DNA of 64,000 bases from NCBI RefSeq assembly GCF_016595795.1, contig NZ_JAENHN010000064.1, forward strand, positions 62,001-126,000, in the 5' to 3' direction. Origin of the DNA: Clostridium yunnanense (GTDB lineage: Bacteria; Bacillota; Clostridia; Clostridiales; Clostridiaceae). Within the stretch, counting starts at the first letter, position 1, and each line of letters starts with the position of its first letter. This document shows, in pieces, positions 52,324 through 60,912 of this stretch. The notes under the pieces were generated by a model. The model was not told the DNA's origin and made no database searches. It was given only the letters and a program-made list of their open reading frames with translations. Position numbers and translations under genes: made by a program.

Positions 52324-52518
52324 CATACCAAAAGCAAATTTTTAACAAATAATAAAAAAGTTTATATTTGTAGACATTTTCATTAACATTAAGCGAATTT
52401 TTTAATAGATTATTATATAAACAGTTGTTTTTTTGAAAGATTATTGTATAAATATTTTGAAAATGATAGAATTTATAATAACACATGGGAGTATATAATT
52501 TATTTTGGGGGTGTCTTT

Positions 52519-53595
52519 ATGCACAAAAAATTATTTATTCCCGGCCCTGTAGAGGTAAGACAGGAAGTATTAGAACAAATGGCAAGACCTTTAATTGGTC
52601 ATAGAGGAAAGGAAGCTTCAGAGCTTCAAAAAAGGATAAGCAACAATCTTAAGAAACTTTTTTATACAGAAAGTGAGATTTTACTTTCTACTAGTTCAGG
52701 CAGTGGGCTTATGGAGGGCGCCATAAGATCATGCACATTAAAGAAAGCTGCGGTCTTCTCCTGTGGGGCTTTTGGAGATAGATGGTATGAAATGGCTTTA
52801 CACAATAATGTACCTGCAGATAAATTTCAAGTTGAGTGGGGCAAAGCTATAAAAGCAGAAGTTGTAGAGAAAGTACTTTCTACAGGTGAATATGACTTAA
52901 TAGCTATTACTCACAATGAAACATCAACTGGATTAATGAATAATCTAGAAGAAATTTCAAAGGTAGTGAAGAAATACCCAGATGTTGTTTTCTGTGTAGA
53001 TACAGTTAGTTCAGCTGGTGGTACTAAAATAGAAGTTGATAAGTTAGGTATAGATATTTGCATAACTTCAAGTCAAAAGGCATTGGGCTTGCCTCCTGGA
53101 CTCGCAGTATGCACATTCTCAAACAAAGCTAAGGAAAGAGCTGAAAAAGTTCCTTTTAGAGGCACGTATCTAGATTTATTAGCAATTTATAAGTATATAC
53201 AAAAAAAGGATTATCAATATCCATCAACACCATCATTATCTCACATGTTTGCTTTAGATTATGAACTAAATTATATAGTAAATGAAGAAGGTATTGAAAA
53301 TAGATTTAGTAGACATTTAGATATGGCAAATGTAGTTAGAGAGTGGGCGAAAAAATATTTTGACATTTTCCCTGAAGAAGGTTATTGGTCTGATACCGTA
53401 ACTAATATAACTAACACAAGAGGGATTGATATTGGAGCACTTAACAAAGAATTAGGAAATAGAGGTTTTCAATTATCTAATGGATATGGAAAGCTTAAAG
53501 ATAAGACTTTTAGAATAGCTCATATGGCAGATTGTAGTGTAGCTGATATCAAAGAACTTTTATCTAATATTAATGAAATATTAGGACTTGAATAA
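52519..53595 (+). CDS. Class V aminotransferase (serine/alanine-glyoxylate type)
   Basis: The protein has 358 residues from the ATG at 52519, after a GGGGGTG site. It is a PLP enzyme with LFIPGPVEVRQEVL, GHRGKEASELQK, STSSGSGLMEGAIR, FCVDTVSSAGG and TSSQKALGLPPGLA with the Schiff-base Lys. Length and motifs place it among serine-pyruvate / alanine-glyoxylate aminotransferases. The SerA-like dehydrogenase gene follows after 29 nt, so it probably acts as the phosphoserine or serine transaminase in clostridial serine synthesis (inference from context). Confidence 0.9.
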   Translation: MHKKLFIPGPVEVRQEVLEQMARPLIGHRGKEASELQKRISNNLKKLFYTESEILLSTSSGSGLMEGAIRSCTLKKAAVFSCGAFGDRWYEMALHNNVPADKFQVEWGKAIKAEVVEKVLSTGEYDLIAITHNETSTGLMNNLEEISKVVKKYPDVVFCVDTVSSAGGTKIEVDKLGIDICITSSQKALGLPPGLAVCTFSNKAKERAEKVPFRGTYLDLLAIYKYIQKKDYQYPSTPSLSHMFALDYELNYIVNEEGIENRFSRHLDMANVVREWAKKYFDIFPEEGYWSDTVTNITNTRGIDIGALNKELGNRGFQLSNGYGKLKDKTFRIAHMADCSVADIKELLSNINEILGLE

Positions 53596-53624
53596 GTATG
53601 GTTTTATATGAGGGGGAAAGTTAA

Positions 53625-54545
53625 ATGTATAGAGTATTGGTGACAGATGGACTAGAAAAAGAAGCTGTTTTAAAACTTAGAGATTTAGGTTTTGAAGTAG
53701 TAGAAGAACACTATGTACCAGAAGAACTTGGAATAATACTAAGAGAGTTCGATGTAGTAGTGGTTAGATCAGCTACTAAGATAAATAAATATATAATAGA
53801 TAAGTCTAGTAAGACTGGAAGATTGAAAGCCATAATTAGAGGCGGAGTTGGAGTAGACAATATAGATGTTTCTTATGCTTTGGAAAATGGAATTCAGGTA
53901 ATGAATACACCCAATGCAAGTTCAGCTTCAGTAGCAGAGCTTACTATAGCTCATATGTTTGCACTTGCAAGGTTTATAAATATATCTAATGTGACAATGA
54001 GAAACCTAGAATGGAATAAAAAGAAATATGAAGGTATAGAATTAAGCGGAAAAACTTTAGGAATAGTAGGAATGGGCAGAATCGGAAGAGAAGTTGCTAA
54101 GAAGGCCTGCTGTCTAGGTATGAAAGTTCTATATTTTGATGGACTAGGTGAATTAAATGAACTTGAAAAATATGAATATGGATACAGGGATTTTGATGAA
54201 CTTTTAAAACAATCAGATTTTATAACTCTTCATGTTCCTTTTGACATCTCAAAGGGTCCTTTAATAGCCAAAAGAGAATTTGAATTAATGAAGGATGGAA
54301 CTTATATAATTAATTGTGCAAGAGGAAAGGTTGTTGATGAGACTGCTTTACTTGAGGCGCTAAATAGTGGGAAGATAGCAGGTGCGGGTATAGATGTATT
54401 TGAAGAAGAGCCCACAAGAAATAAGGAGCTAGTAAATCACCCTAGAGTTAGTGCTACACCGCATATAGGGGCAGCCACTAGAGAAGCTCAGACAAGAATA
54501 GGTAACGAAATTGTTGAAATTATAGGTGACTTCTTTCATAAGTAA
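53625..54545 (+). CDS. serA: D-3-phosphoglycerate dehydrogenase-like 2-hydroxyacid dehydrogenase
   Basis: The 306-residue protein is a short SerA without the C-terminal ACT domain. It has IRGGVGVDNIDVSYALENGI, the NAD loop LGIVGMGRIGREVAKKA, the catalytic Arg in INCARGKVVDE, the Glu in DVFEEEP and the His in TPHIGAAT. It likely oxidises 3-phosphoglycerate, the first serine-pathway step, with the aminotransferase at 52519. Lack of the ACT domain implies no classic serine feedback. Confidence 0.92.
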   Translation: MYRVLVTDGLEKEAVLKLRDLGFEVVEEHYVPEELGIILREFDVVVVRSATKINKYIIDKSSKTGRLKAIIRGGVGVDNIDVSYALENGIQVMNTPNASSASVAELTIAHMFALARFINISNVTMRNLEWNKKKYEGIELSGKTLGIVGMGRIGREVAKKACCLGMKVLYFDGLGELNELEKYEYGYRDFDELLKQSDFITLHVPFDISKGPLIAKREFELMKDGTYIINCARGKVVDETALLEALNSGKIAGAGIDVFEEEPTRNKELVNHPRVSATPHIGAATREAQTRIGNEIVEIIGDFFHK

Positions 54546-54562
54546 GATTTATTAAGATGAAT

Positions 54563-54640
54563 ACCCAATTTCAAAGCTTAGACTATGCCAATGTTTATCT
54601 GGGTATATTTTAAATTGGCTTTATGAAATTGGGTGTTTTT
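54563..54640 (+). terminator. Terminator between serA and the DUF1015 gene
   Basis: ACCCAATTTC pairs with GAAATTGGGT (plus AAGC/GGCTT) over a long loop, with five T residues after it. It may allow partial read-through into the DUF1015 gene, which usually accompanies these genes. Confidence 0.75.
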
Positions 54641-54730
54641 CAGTTTAAAGCATATAGACCTAAACTGAAGTAAATAAACTTTAGTCTAAGATACTAATAG
54701 GTGTCTTTTTTAAAAATGAGGAGGATGACA

Positions 54731-55975
54731 ATGGCTATAGTAAGACCTTTTAAAGCAGTTAGACCGGTGAGAGAACTAGCTGCAAAAGTTGCTGCACTTC
54801 CATACGATGTTATGAATTCTGATGAAGCTAGAGAAATGGTACAGGAAAATAAATATTCTTTTCTTCATGTGGATAAAGCTGAGATAAACTTAGAACCATC
54901 TGTGGATATATATGATGAAGCTGTGTACAAAAAAGCTAAAGAAGTCTTGGATAGTATGGAAGAAGATAGGGTTTTTGTTCAAGATAATGAAGCTTGTTTA
55001 TATATTTACAAGCAAACAATGAATGGTAGAAGTCAAGTTGGCTTGGTATCTTGTGTATCTATAGATGATTATATTAATGATGTGATAAAAAAACATGAGT
55101 TTACAAGGCCCGACAAAGAGCAAGATAGAATAAATCATGTTGATTACTGCGATGCAAATACTGGACCTATATTTTTAACTTATAGAGATAATGAAAATAT
55201 ATCATTTATAATAAACAGTTGTATTAAGAAAAATCCAGATTGTGAATTTATATCTGAAGATGGTGTTGGACATATTGTGTGGAAAATAGATGATAAAAGA
55301 ACTATAGATTCTCTAAGTGAGTATTTTAATAGAGTCGATTATTTATATATAGCAGATGGACATCACAGAGCAGCTTCTGCTGTAAAGGTTGGATTGATGA
55401 GAAGAGAGGAAGTTAAGGACGTTAGTGGAGAAGAGGAATTTAACTTTTTTCTTGCAGTATTATTTCCTGAATCTCACCTGAAGATTATGGATTACAACAG
55501 AGTAGTTAAAGATTTAAATGGATTGAAAAATGATGAGTTTTTAGACAGGGTAAGTGAGAAGTTTTATATAAATCCTCAAGAAAAAGGGCAAAAATATAAA
55601 CCTGAGCAAAAGCATGTATTTGGGATGTTCCTTGATGGACAGTGGTTTAAGTTAGAGGCTAAAAAAGATAGTTTTAATAGTGAAGATCCAGTGAAAAGCT
55701 TAGATGTATCTATACTCCAAGACAATCTATTATCACCTATATTGGGTATAAAAGATCCTAGAAGTGATAAGAGAATAGATTTTGTTGGCGGCATAAGAGG
55801 TTTAGAGGAATTAGAAAAAAGAGCTTCAACTGATATGAAAGTAGCTTTCTCGATGTATCCAACTTCTATGGATGAAGTAATGAATATAGCAGATGAAGGA
55901 GAAGTTATGCCTCCGAAATCTACATGGTTTGAACCAAAACTAAGAAGTGGATTGTTTATTCACAAGCTGAGATAA
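54731..55975 (+). CDS. DUF1015-family protein
   Basis: The protein has 414 residues from the ATG at 54731, with AGGAGG upstream. Typical DUF1015 blocks are IVRPFKAVRPV, LPYDVMNSDEAREM, DYINDVIKKHEFTRPDKEQDR, YIADGHHRAASA and RIDFVGGIRGLEELE. The family neighbours serA-type genes in many anaerobes; a kinase role in serine metabolism has been discussed, but I would not assert it. Confidence 0.9.
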   Translation: MAIVRPFKAVRPVRELAAKVAALPYDVMNSDEAREMVQENKYSFLHVDKAEINLEPSVDIYDEAVYKKAKEVLDSMEEDRVFVQDNEACLYIYKQTMNGRSQVGLVSCVSIDDYINDVIKKHEFTRPDKEQDRINHVDYCDANTGPIFLTYRDNENISFIINSCIKKNPDCEFISEDGVGHIVWKIDDKRTIDSLSEYFNRVDYLYIADGHHRAASAVKVGLMRREEVKDVSGEEEFNFFLAVLFPESHLKIMDYNRVVKDLNGLKNDEFLDRVSEKFYINPQEKGQKYKPEQKHVFGMFLDGQWFKLEAKKDSFNSEDPVKSLDVSILQDNLLSPILGIKDPRSDKRIDFVGGIRGLEELEKRASTDMKVAFSMYPTSMDEVMNIADEGEVMPPKSTWFEPKLRSGLFIHKLR

Positions 55976-56146
55976 GGATCCTCTTAAAATAATCTTTGGC
56001 TACAGCATAAAAAATTGATTACTGAAAAGTTCATTATTACGAAAAGTCGTTACAAATTAAATAAACAAAAAGGTTTTTTTAATAACATGGAGAATATTGA
56101 AATATAGTGCATATGTTTACAATTAGGATATTGGAGGACTAAGTTA

Positions 56147-57802
56147 ATGTGTGACGGAACTTCTGTAGATAATGATGAACTAGTTTTTGGTGTTGAAAGT
56201 ATGTCTGATATAGGTAATAAAGGTTACGAGTATTTTAACTTTTTACCCTACGCTACATTAGTTCAGAGAGATGATAAAATTGTTTTTGCCAATGATGAAT
56301 TGCGAAAACTTCTACATTGTAAAGATCAATCTATACTAGGTAAATCAATAATATCATTGCTTCAGTTAGAGCGTGATAGGGAGCTTAGTAACTCTATTGA
56401 TAAACCTTTTGAAGGTGAATATAAGATCAAAGATTTTAAATCAAATATAATTGATGTAGATATAAAGTGTAACATTAAGCAAATTAATAATTGTTGGTAT
56501 GAGTTTTATATATTCAGAGATATAACTTTTGAGAAGAAAAAGTACAATGCTGCTATATTGAAGGCAGAGAAATATAAAAATACACTTGAGAAACTATTTG
56601 ACAACAAAGAACTATATAAAAAACTAATTGATATGTTGCCGGATGGTATAAGTATTCACGATGGTAGCACCTATTCTTTTGCTAGTAGCTCTTATGCTAG
56701 AATGCTTGGGTATGATAATCCTAAAGATCTAGTAGGAAAAAGGCTTGAGGAAGTATTAGGTAAAGAAAATCAAGAATTTAAGAAACAAAGAATAGAAGAT
56801 CTATTATCCGAGGAGAAAGTGTTTCTAAGGAATGAGTATCAATATATAAATAGCCAAGGGATAACTAAACACTTTGAATCTACATCGGTACGGTTCTTGC
56901 ATAATAACAAGGTAAATATTCTATCTTCAGTTAGGGATATTACTGATAAGAAAAGGGTTGAGGAAAGTAAGCTATTGTTAGAGAGAGCGATAGAGGATGA
57001 TAAATTAAAGACAGAGTTCTTCTCAAATATGTCTCATGAATTAAGAACTCCATTAAATATACTTTTAAGTTCACTGCAGTTAATAAGTATGTACACAGAT
57101 ACAAATGAAAATAGTAATCTTCCAGCAGTAAGGAAGTATACGGGTATAATGAAGCAGAATTGTTATAGATTATTAAGACTTATTAATAACCTGCTAGATA
57201 TAACAAAGATAGATTCTGGTTTTTATAAATTAAATATGCACAATCAAGATATTGTAAAAGTAGTAGAAGATATTACTTTATCTGTAGCAGAGTATGTAAA
57301 AGAAAAAGGTATAGAGATTATTTTTGATACAGATATAGAGGAAAAAATATTAGCATTTGATGCAGATAAAATTGAAAGAGTGATATTAAACTTATTGTCG
57401 AATGCAGTAAAGTTCACCAAGTCTAGCGGAAAGATAGAGGTTAGTATTAAGGAGCTAGTGGATGCTATATATATTACTGTGAGAGATACAGGAAGCGGAA
57501 TACCAAAGGATAAACTAAATAATATCTTTGATAGATTTATACAAGTAGATAAATCACTTTCAAAGAGAAGCGAAGGAACAGGAATTGGCTTGTCTCTTGT
57601 TAAATCATTAGTGGATATGCATGGGGGAAACATTAGTGTAGAAAGTGAATATGGCCAGTATACTCAGTTCAATATAGTACTTCCTGCAAAAGTTCTTGCT
57701 GCTGAAAATGAATCAGGTTTATCCCGTGCTGCAATAAACAATGATTTAGATGATAAGAAAGTTGAAAGAATGAGCATTGAATTTTCGGATATATATCTAT
57801 AA
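56147..57802 (+). CDS. Soluble hybrid-free PAS histidine kinase
   Basis: The 551-residue protein lacks membrane helices. Two PAS-type domains (about 25-130 and 160-275, the second with DMLPDGISIHDGS) precede the DHp domain with H297 (SNMSHELRTPLN) and a complete HATPase (NLLSNAVKFTKS, DTGSGIPKD, GTGIGLSLVKSLV). GGAGG precedes the ATG. No response regulator gene is adjacent, as with orphan kinases that feed the clostridial sporulation regulator; that link is only a possibility. Confidence 0.94.
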   Translation: MCDGTSVDNDELVFGVESMSDIGNKGYEYFNFLPYATLVQRDDKIVFANDELRKLLHCKDQSILGKSIISLLQLERDRELSNSIDKPFEGEYKIKDFKSNIIDVDIKCNIKQINNCWYEFYIFRDITFEKKKYNAAILKAEKYKNTLEKLFDNKELYKKLIDMLPDGISIHDGSTYSFASSSYARMLGYDNPKDLVGKRLEEVLGKENQEFKKQRIEDLLSEEKVFLRNEYQYINSQGITKHFESTSVRFLHNNKVNILSSVRDITDKKRVEESKLLLERAIEDDKLKTEFFSNMSHELRTPLNILLSSLQLISMYTDTNENSNLPAVRKYTGIMKQNCYRLLRLINNLLDITKIDSGFYKLNMHNQDIVKVVEDITLSVAEYVKEKGIEIIFDTDIEEKILAFDADKIERVILNLLSNAVKFTKSSGKIEVSIKELVDAIYITVRDTGSGIPKDKLNNIFDRFIQVDKSLSKRSEGTGIGLSLVKSLVDMHGGNISVESEYGQYTQFNIVLPAKVLAAENESGLSRAAINNDLDDKKVERMSIEFSDIYL

Positions 57803-58028
57803 TTAAAATATAAAGAAGAATTCTCTTAATATATTTGTTGCTATATTACTATACAGTGTTATACTGAAGTTATAGATGTGAATACTACCCGTGTAGAAAA
57901 TTGATTTATAAACGTGAAGATAATCTTTTTCTACTATGTTATTTTATTTATGGTAGTTACATAGCATTAAAATAAAAAATAAATGGACATGTAATGTGCC
58001 TCTTAATAGGTATATTACAGCCTCGTGT

Positions 58029-58070
58029 TGAAGAGCCACTTCGTAATTCTCGGAGTGGCTCTTCTTTTTT
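58029..58070 (+). terminator. Terminator of the PAS kinase gene
   Basis: GAAGAGCCACT and AGTGGCTCTTC form a perfect 11-bp stem with seven T residues after it. Between 57803 and here I see only AT-rich DNA with a weak CTATGT/ACATAG stem. Confidence 0.92.
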
Positions 58071-58124
58071 TACAATTAATAGCAGTATAACTACTAAGTC
58101 TATATACTAAGGAGATTAGATAAG

Positions 58125-58247
58125 GTGCATGAAACGAATAAAGATATAAGTGATGAAGATATTGAAGAATATGAAATAGACTTTTATATAAGGATATTAG
58201 AAACCTTGATAGAAATTTACAAGTATAATTCAACAGAGAATGAGTAG
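58125..58247 (+). CDS. 40-residue acidic miniprotein
   Basis: A GTG at 58125, 10 nt after AAGGAG, opens a 40-codon frame ending in TAG. The product is acidic and helix-prone (DISDEDIEEYEIDFY, then ILETLIEIYKY), without Cys or a signal. It is bracketed by two good terminators, so it has its own transcript. The size and charge recall small sporulation or antitoxin-like proteins, but I recognise no family. Confidence 0.6.
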   Translation: MHETNKDISDEDIEEYEIDFYIRILETLIEIYKYNSTENE

Positions 58248-58284
58248 TTAGATATTTTTAGTAGTATTCATATCTATAAAATGG

Positions 58285-58317
58285 ATAGGGGTAGATCTTA
58301 GAGCTACCCCTATTTTG
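58285..58317 (+). terminator. Terminator of the miniprotein gene
   Basis: ATAGGGGTAG pairs with CTACCCCTAT with an 8-nt loop and a TTTT tail. From here to 58460 the DNA is AT-rich with no feature. Confidence 0.85.
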
Positions 58318-58463
58318 CTTGTTATAAAATATAATGTAGAATAAATATATTGTAGATTGTTTACATAATTTACAATGGGCCTTTTAATTGAATCTTGTAA
58401 AAAATAAATATATAATTAGACAATAATGCAAAGTACTATAATTAAGTATAATTATACTAATTG

Positions 58464-58545
58464 AAAAAGGTAAGGCTTATTTAAAGATAAGGACGCAAAG
58501 TCATTAGATGCCTTTTTATTTTGTATAAAAGGGATAAGCTCTTTT
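58464..58545 (+). promoter_or_regulatory. c-di-GMP-I (GEMM)-like riboswitch with reduced P3
   Basis: P1 AAAAAGG/CCTTTTT (58464-58470 with 58511-58517) encloses a P2 hairpin CTTAT/ATAAG, then the invariant GACGCAAAG at 58492-58500. The P3 region is only TCATTAGATG, at most a 3-bp stem. The 3' strand of P1 can instead pair with ATAAAAGG (58525-58532), and ATAAGCT (58534) with GGCTTAT (58474), giving a plausible switch. The gene after it makes c-di-GMP, which would give feedback control. Confidence 0.6.
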
Positions 58546-58613
58546 AAACTCCTACGTATATATGATATAAGAATTTAGCAAATGATACTAGTGTTAATAT
58601 AGGGAAGGACTGT

Positions 58614-60179
58614 TTGATTAATATGCAATCAATAAATAACTTTCTACTTATAGGTTCCTCAATGATTTTATGTGCAATAGCAGTATACTGCCTATTCCAC
58701 AGGAAAATGCCTGGAGCATTTCCGTTATTAATACAGATGATTGCTGCTACATTATGGGTGATTGGTTCTTATTTAGAAATTCATACTAAAGGTTTAGAAG
58801 CAAAAATATTATGGAGAAATGTGCAGCAGATAGGGGTATTTATAGTTCCTATTTCCAGTGTTCTATTTGCAGTTGATTATTCCCAACAGACAGAAAGGTT
58901 GAAGAAATACGTTTATATACTTGCAGGTATACCTATAACTTCTTTAGTGTTAATACTTACTAATAGATTCCACAATATAATGAGAACTGGATTTACAATT
59001 AAAGATAATAGCATAACTGGACAATCTCTAGAAGTGCATTCTACTATGATAGGTTCAATATTATTGACTATTAATTTCTTTATTCCAATTCTAGCAATAG
59101 TAATTTTAATTGAATATAGAAAAAGATTATCAAAACATTACAAGAAACAGATATTACTAATTATTTTAAGTATATCTTTAACTTTATTCTTATCTTGGGT
59201 AAAATCAGCATTTATTGATGGTAGTGGTATTTATATACCAGTTGCGGTGCTATATATACCAAGTTCGATCATACTATTTTATTGTGTTTTTAGATATAAC
59301 TTTTTCAGATTATCTCCTGTTGCTAGGGATAAAGTATTTGATATAATAAGTGAAGGTATTCTAGTAGTCAATCAAAGAGGTATAGTTGTTGATAAAAACC
59401 CTTATGCTGAGACTTTGATAAAGAAATATTTTAGTGTTAACAGTGAAATTATAGGTGCCAGCGTATTCGATGTTTTTATAAATAAATTAGAAGTACAGCA
59501 GTTATTACTAAAAAAAGCAGAAAGAACTATTGAAGTTAAGTTAAACTATAAAGAAAACAGTGGTTATTTGTTATGTAGCTCCCATCCGTTGAGTATGGGC
59601 GATAATGAAGTAGTTGGTACAGTTATTGTATTAAGTGATATAACCGAAAAAAAACTATATGAGATAGATTTATTGGTAAGGGCTGAGAGAGATTGGCTTA
59701 CACAGTTACTGAATAGACAAGGATTTAATTCTGCATCCCATAGGGTATTGAAAAAAGCAAATGTAGAAAACAAACCAGTTTCATGCTTAATGTTGGATGT
59801 AGATTACTTTAAGAAAATTAACGACACTTATGGTCACGCAAATGGAGATAGGGTTCTACAAAACCTAGCAAAAATACTAGATGCTACTTTAAGAAAAGAG
59901 GATATTATAGGTAGAATTGGTGGAGAAGAGTTTGCAGTAATCATGATAGGCATAGACAAAAAAAATGCTTTAATTATTGCAGAGAAAATTAGAAAAGGAG
60001 TTGAAGAAAGTAGTCTAGCTAGTATAGATGGTGACACTATTAACTATACTGTAAGCATAGGAATTGCAGATAACAGTAATTCAGATATGAGCCAAGAGAA
60101 ACTACTTCGTATGGCAGATATTGCTCTTTATAAGGCAAAAGAGACTCTTAGGAATACTATAATAATATATAATGAATAA
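58614..60179 (+). CDS. Diguanylate cyclase: 7TM-PAS-GGDEF
   Basis: The protein has 521 residues from a TTG at 58614 with GGAAGGA about 5 nt upstream. Seven N-terminal membrane helices of the histidine-kinase N-7TM type (to about 235) are followed by a PAS domain (DIISEGILVVNQRG..) and a GGDEF domain whose active site GGEEF is at 436-440, with CLMLDVDYFKKINDTYGH upstream. The site is intact, so c-di-GMP synthesis is expected. A GEMM-like riboswitch lies in its leader. Confidence 0.95.
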   Translation: MINMQSINNFLLIGSSMILCAIAVYCLFHRKMPGAFPLLIQMIAATLWVIGSYLEIHTKGLEAKILWRNVQQIGVFIVPISSVLFAVDYSQQTERLKKYVYILAGIPITSLVLILTNRFHNIMRTGFTIKDNSITGQSLEVHSTMIGSILLTINFFIPILAIVILIEYRKRLSKHYKKQILLIILSISLTLFLSWVKSAFIDGSGIYIPVAVLYIPSSIILFYCVFRYNFFRLSPVARDKVFDIISEGILVVNQRGIVVDKNPYAETLIKKYFSVNSEIIGASVFDVFINKLEVQQLLLKKAERTIEVKLNYKENSGYLLCSSHPLSMGDNEVVGTVIVLSDITEKKLYEIDLLVRAERDWLTQLLNRQGFNSASHRVLKKANVENKPVSCLMLDVDYFKKINDTYGHANGDRVLQNLAKILDATLRKEDIIGRIGGEEFAVIMIGIDKKNALIIAEKIRKGVEESSLASIDGDTINYTVSIGIADNSNSDMSQEKLLRMADIALYKAKETLRNTIIIYNE

Positions 60180-60205
60180 ATGTATTGCGGTAAAACCAAT
60201 CTCCT

Positions 60206-60246
60206 AAAAAACTCACTGAAGAAACTAACTTCAGTGAGTTTTTTAT
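60206..60246. terminator. Terminator of the GGDEF gene
   Basis: AAAAAACTCACTGAAG and CTTCAGTGAGTTTTTT form a 16-bp perfect stem with a 7-nt loop. Confidence 0.93.
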
Positions 60247-60333
60247 TATAAATGGATATCGCCTTCATAAATCTTTTGTGTTAGTATAATATTGGAATAT
60301 TTGTAATTTGCATCTTTTTGGTGGTGATAAGGG

Positions 60334-60912
60334 TTGGAAGATAAAGATATAGTAGAGCGGGTTTTACAAGGTGAAGCATCATATTTTGAATATATTATTG
60401 ATAAATATGAAATTCCTATTCTAAAGTACATATATAGTTTTATAGGGGATCGAGCTATGGCTGAGGATTTATGCCAAGAGACCTTTATATCAGTGTATAA
60501 TAAGTTATACACTTATAATAGTATTAATAAGTTTTCTACTTGGATATATTCTATAGCACATAATAAGTCTATTGATTATTTGAGAAAGGTAACTAAAAGT
60601 CGTGAAATAGCAATTGATAATATGAAAGATTCACTTTCTAGAGAGAAGTCGCCTCAAGAGATAGTGGAATACAAGGAGACGTTAGATTCAATAGAAGGTT
60701 TTATAAAAAAACTAGAAATTATAGATAAACAGATATTATATTTACGTTACGCACATCCAGATTTAAGTTTTAAAGATATATCGCATATGATGGGTATGAA
60801 TGAATCTACAGTGAAGAAACGGTACTATAGGTTATACGATAAATATGAAGTTTACCTAGATAGGAATCTTAAAGGAGGTGGTAGCTTTGGATTGTCAGAA
60901 ATTCAGAAATAG
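60334..60912 (+). CDS. ECF-type RNA polymerase sigma factor
   Basis: The 192-residue protein has region 2 (DRAMAEDLCQETFISVYNKLYTY, FSTWIYSIAHNKSIDYLRK) and region 4 (LEIIDKQILYLRYAHPDLSFKDISHMMGMNESTVKKRYYRL). The start is a TTG after GGTGGTG. It overlaps the anti-sigma gene by 26 nt, the standard arrangement for a sigma/anti-sigma pair that responds to an envelope signal. Confidence 0.94.
   Translation: MEDKDIVERVLQGEASYFEYIIDKYEIPILKYIYSFIGDRAMAEDLCQETFISVYNKLYTYNSINKFSTWIYSIAHNKSIDYLRKVTKSREIAIDNMKDSLSREKSPQEIVEYKETLDSIEGFIKKLEIIDKQILYLRYAHPDLSFKDISHMMGMNESTVKKRYYRLYDKYEVYLDRNLKGGGSFGLSEIQK

Noticed and set aside
52330-52518. T-box or serine/glycine riboswitch before the serine-type genes
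   Set aside because: No specifier loop, AGGGTGG-type antiterminator or glycine aptamer core is present; the leader is plain AT-rich DNA.
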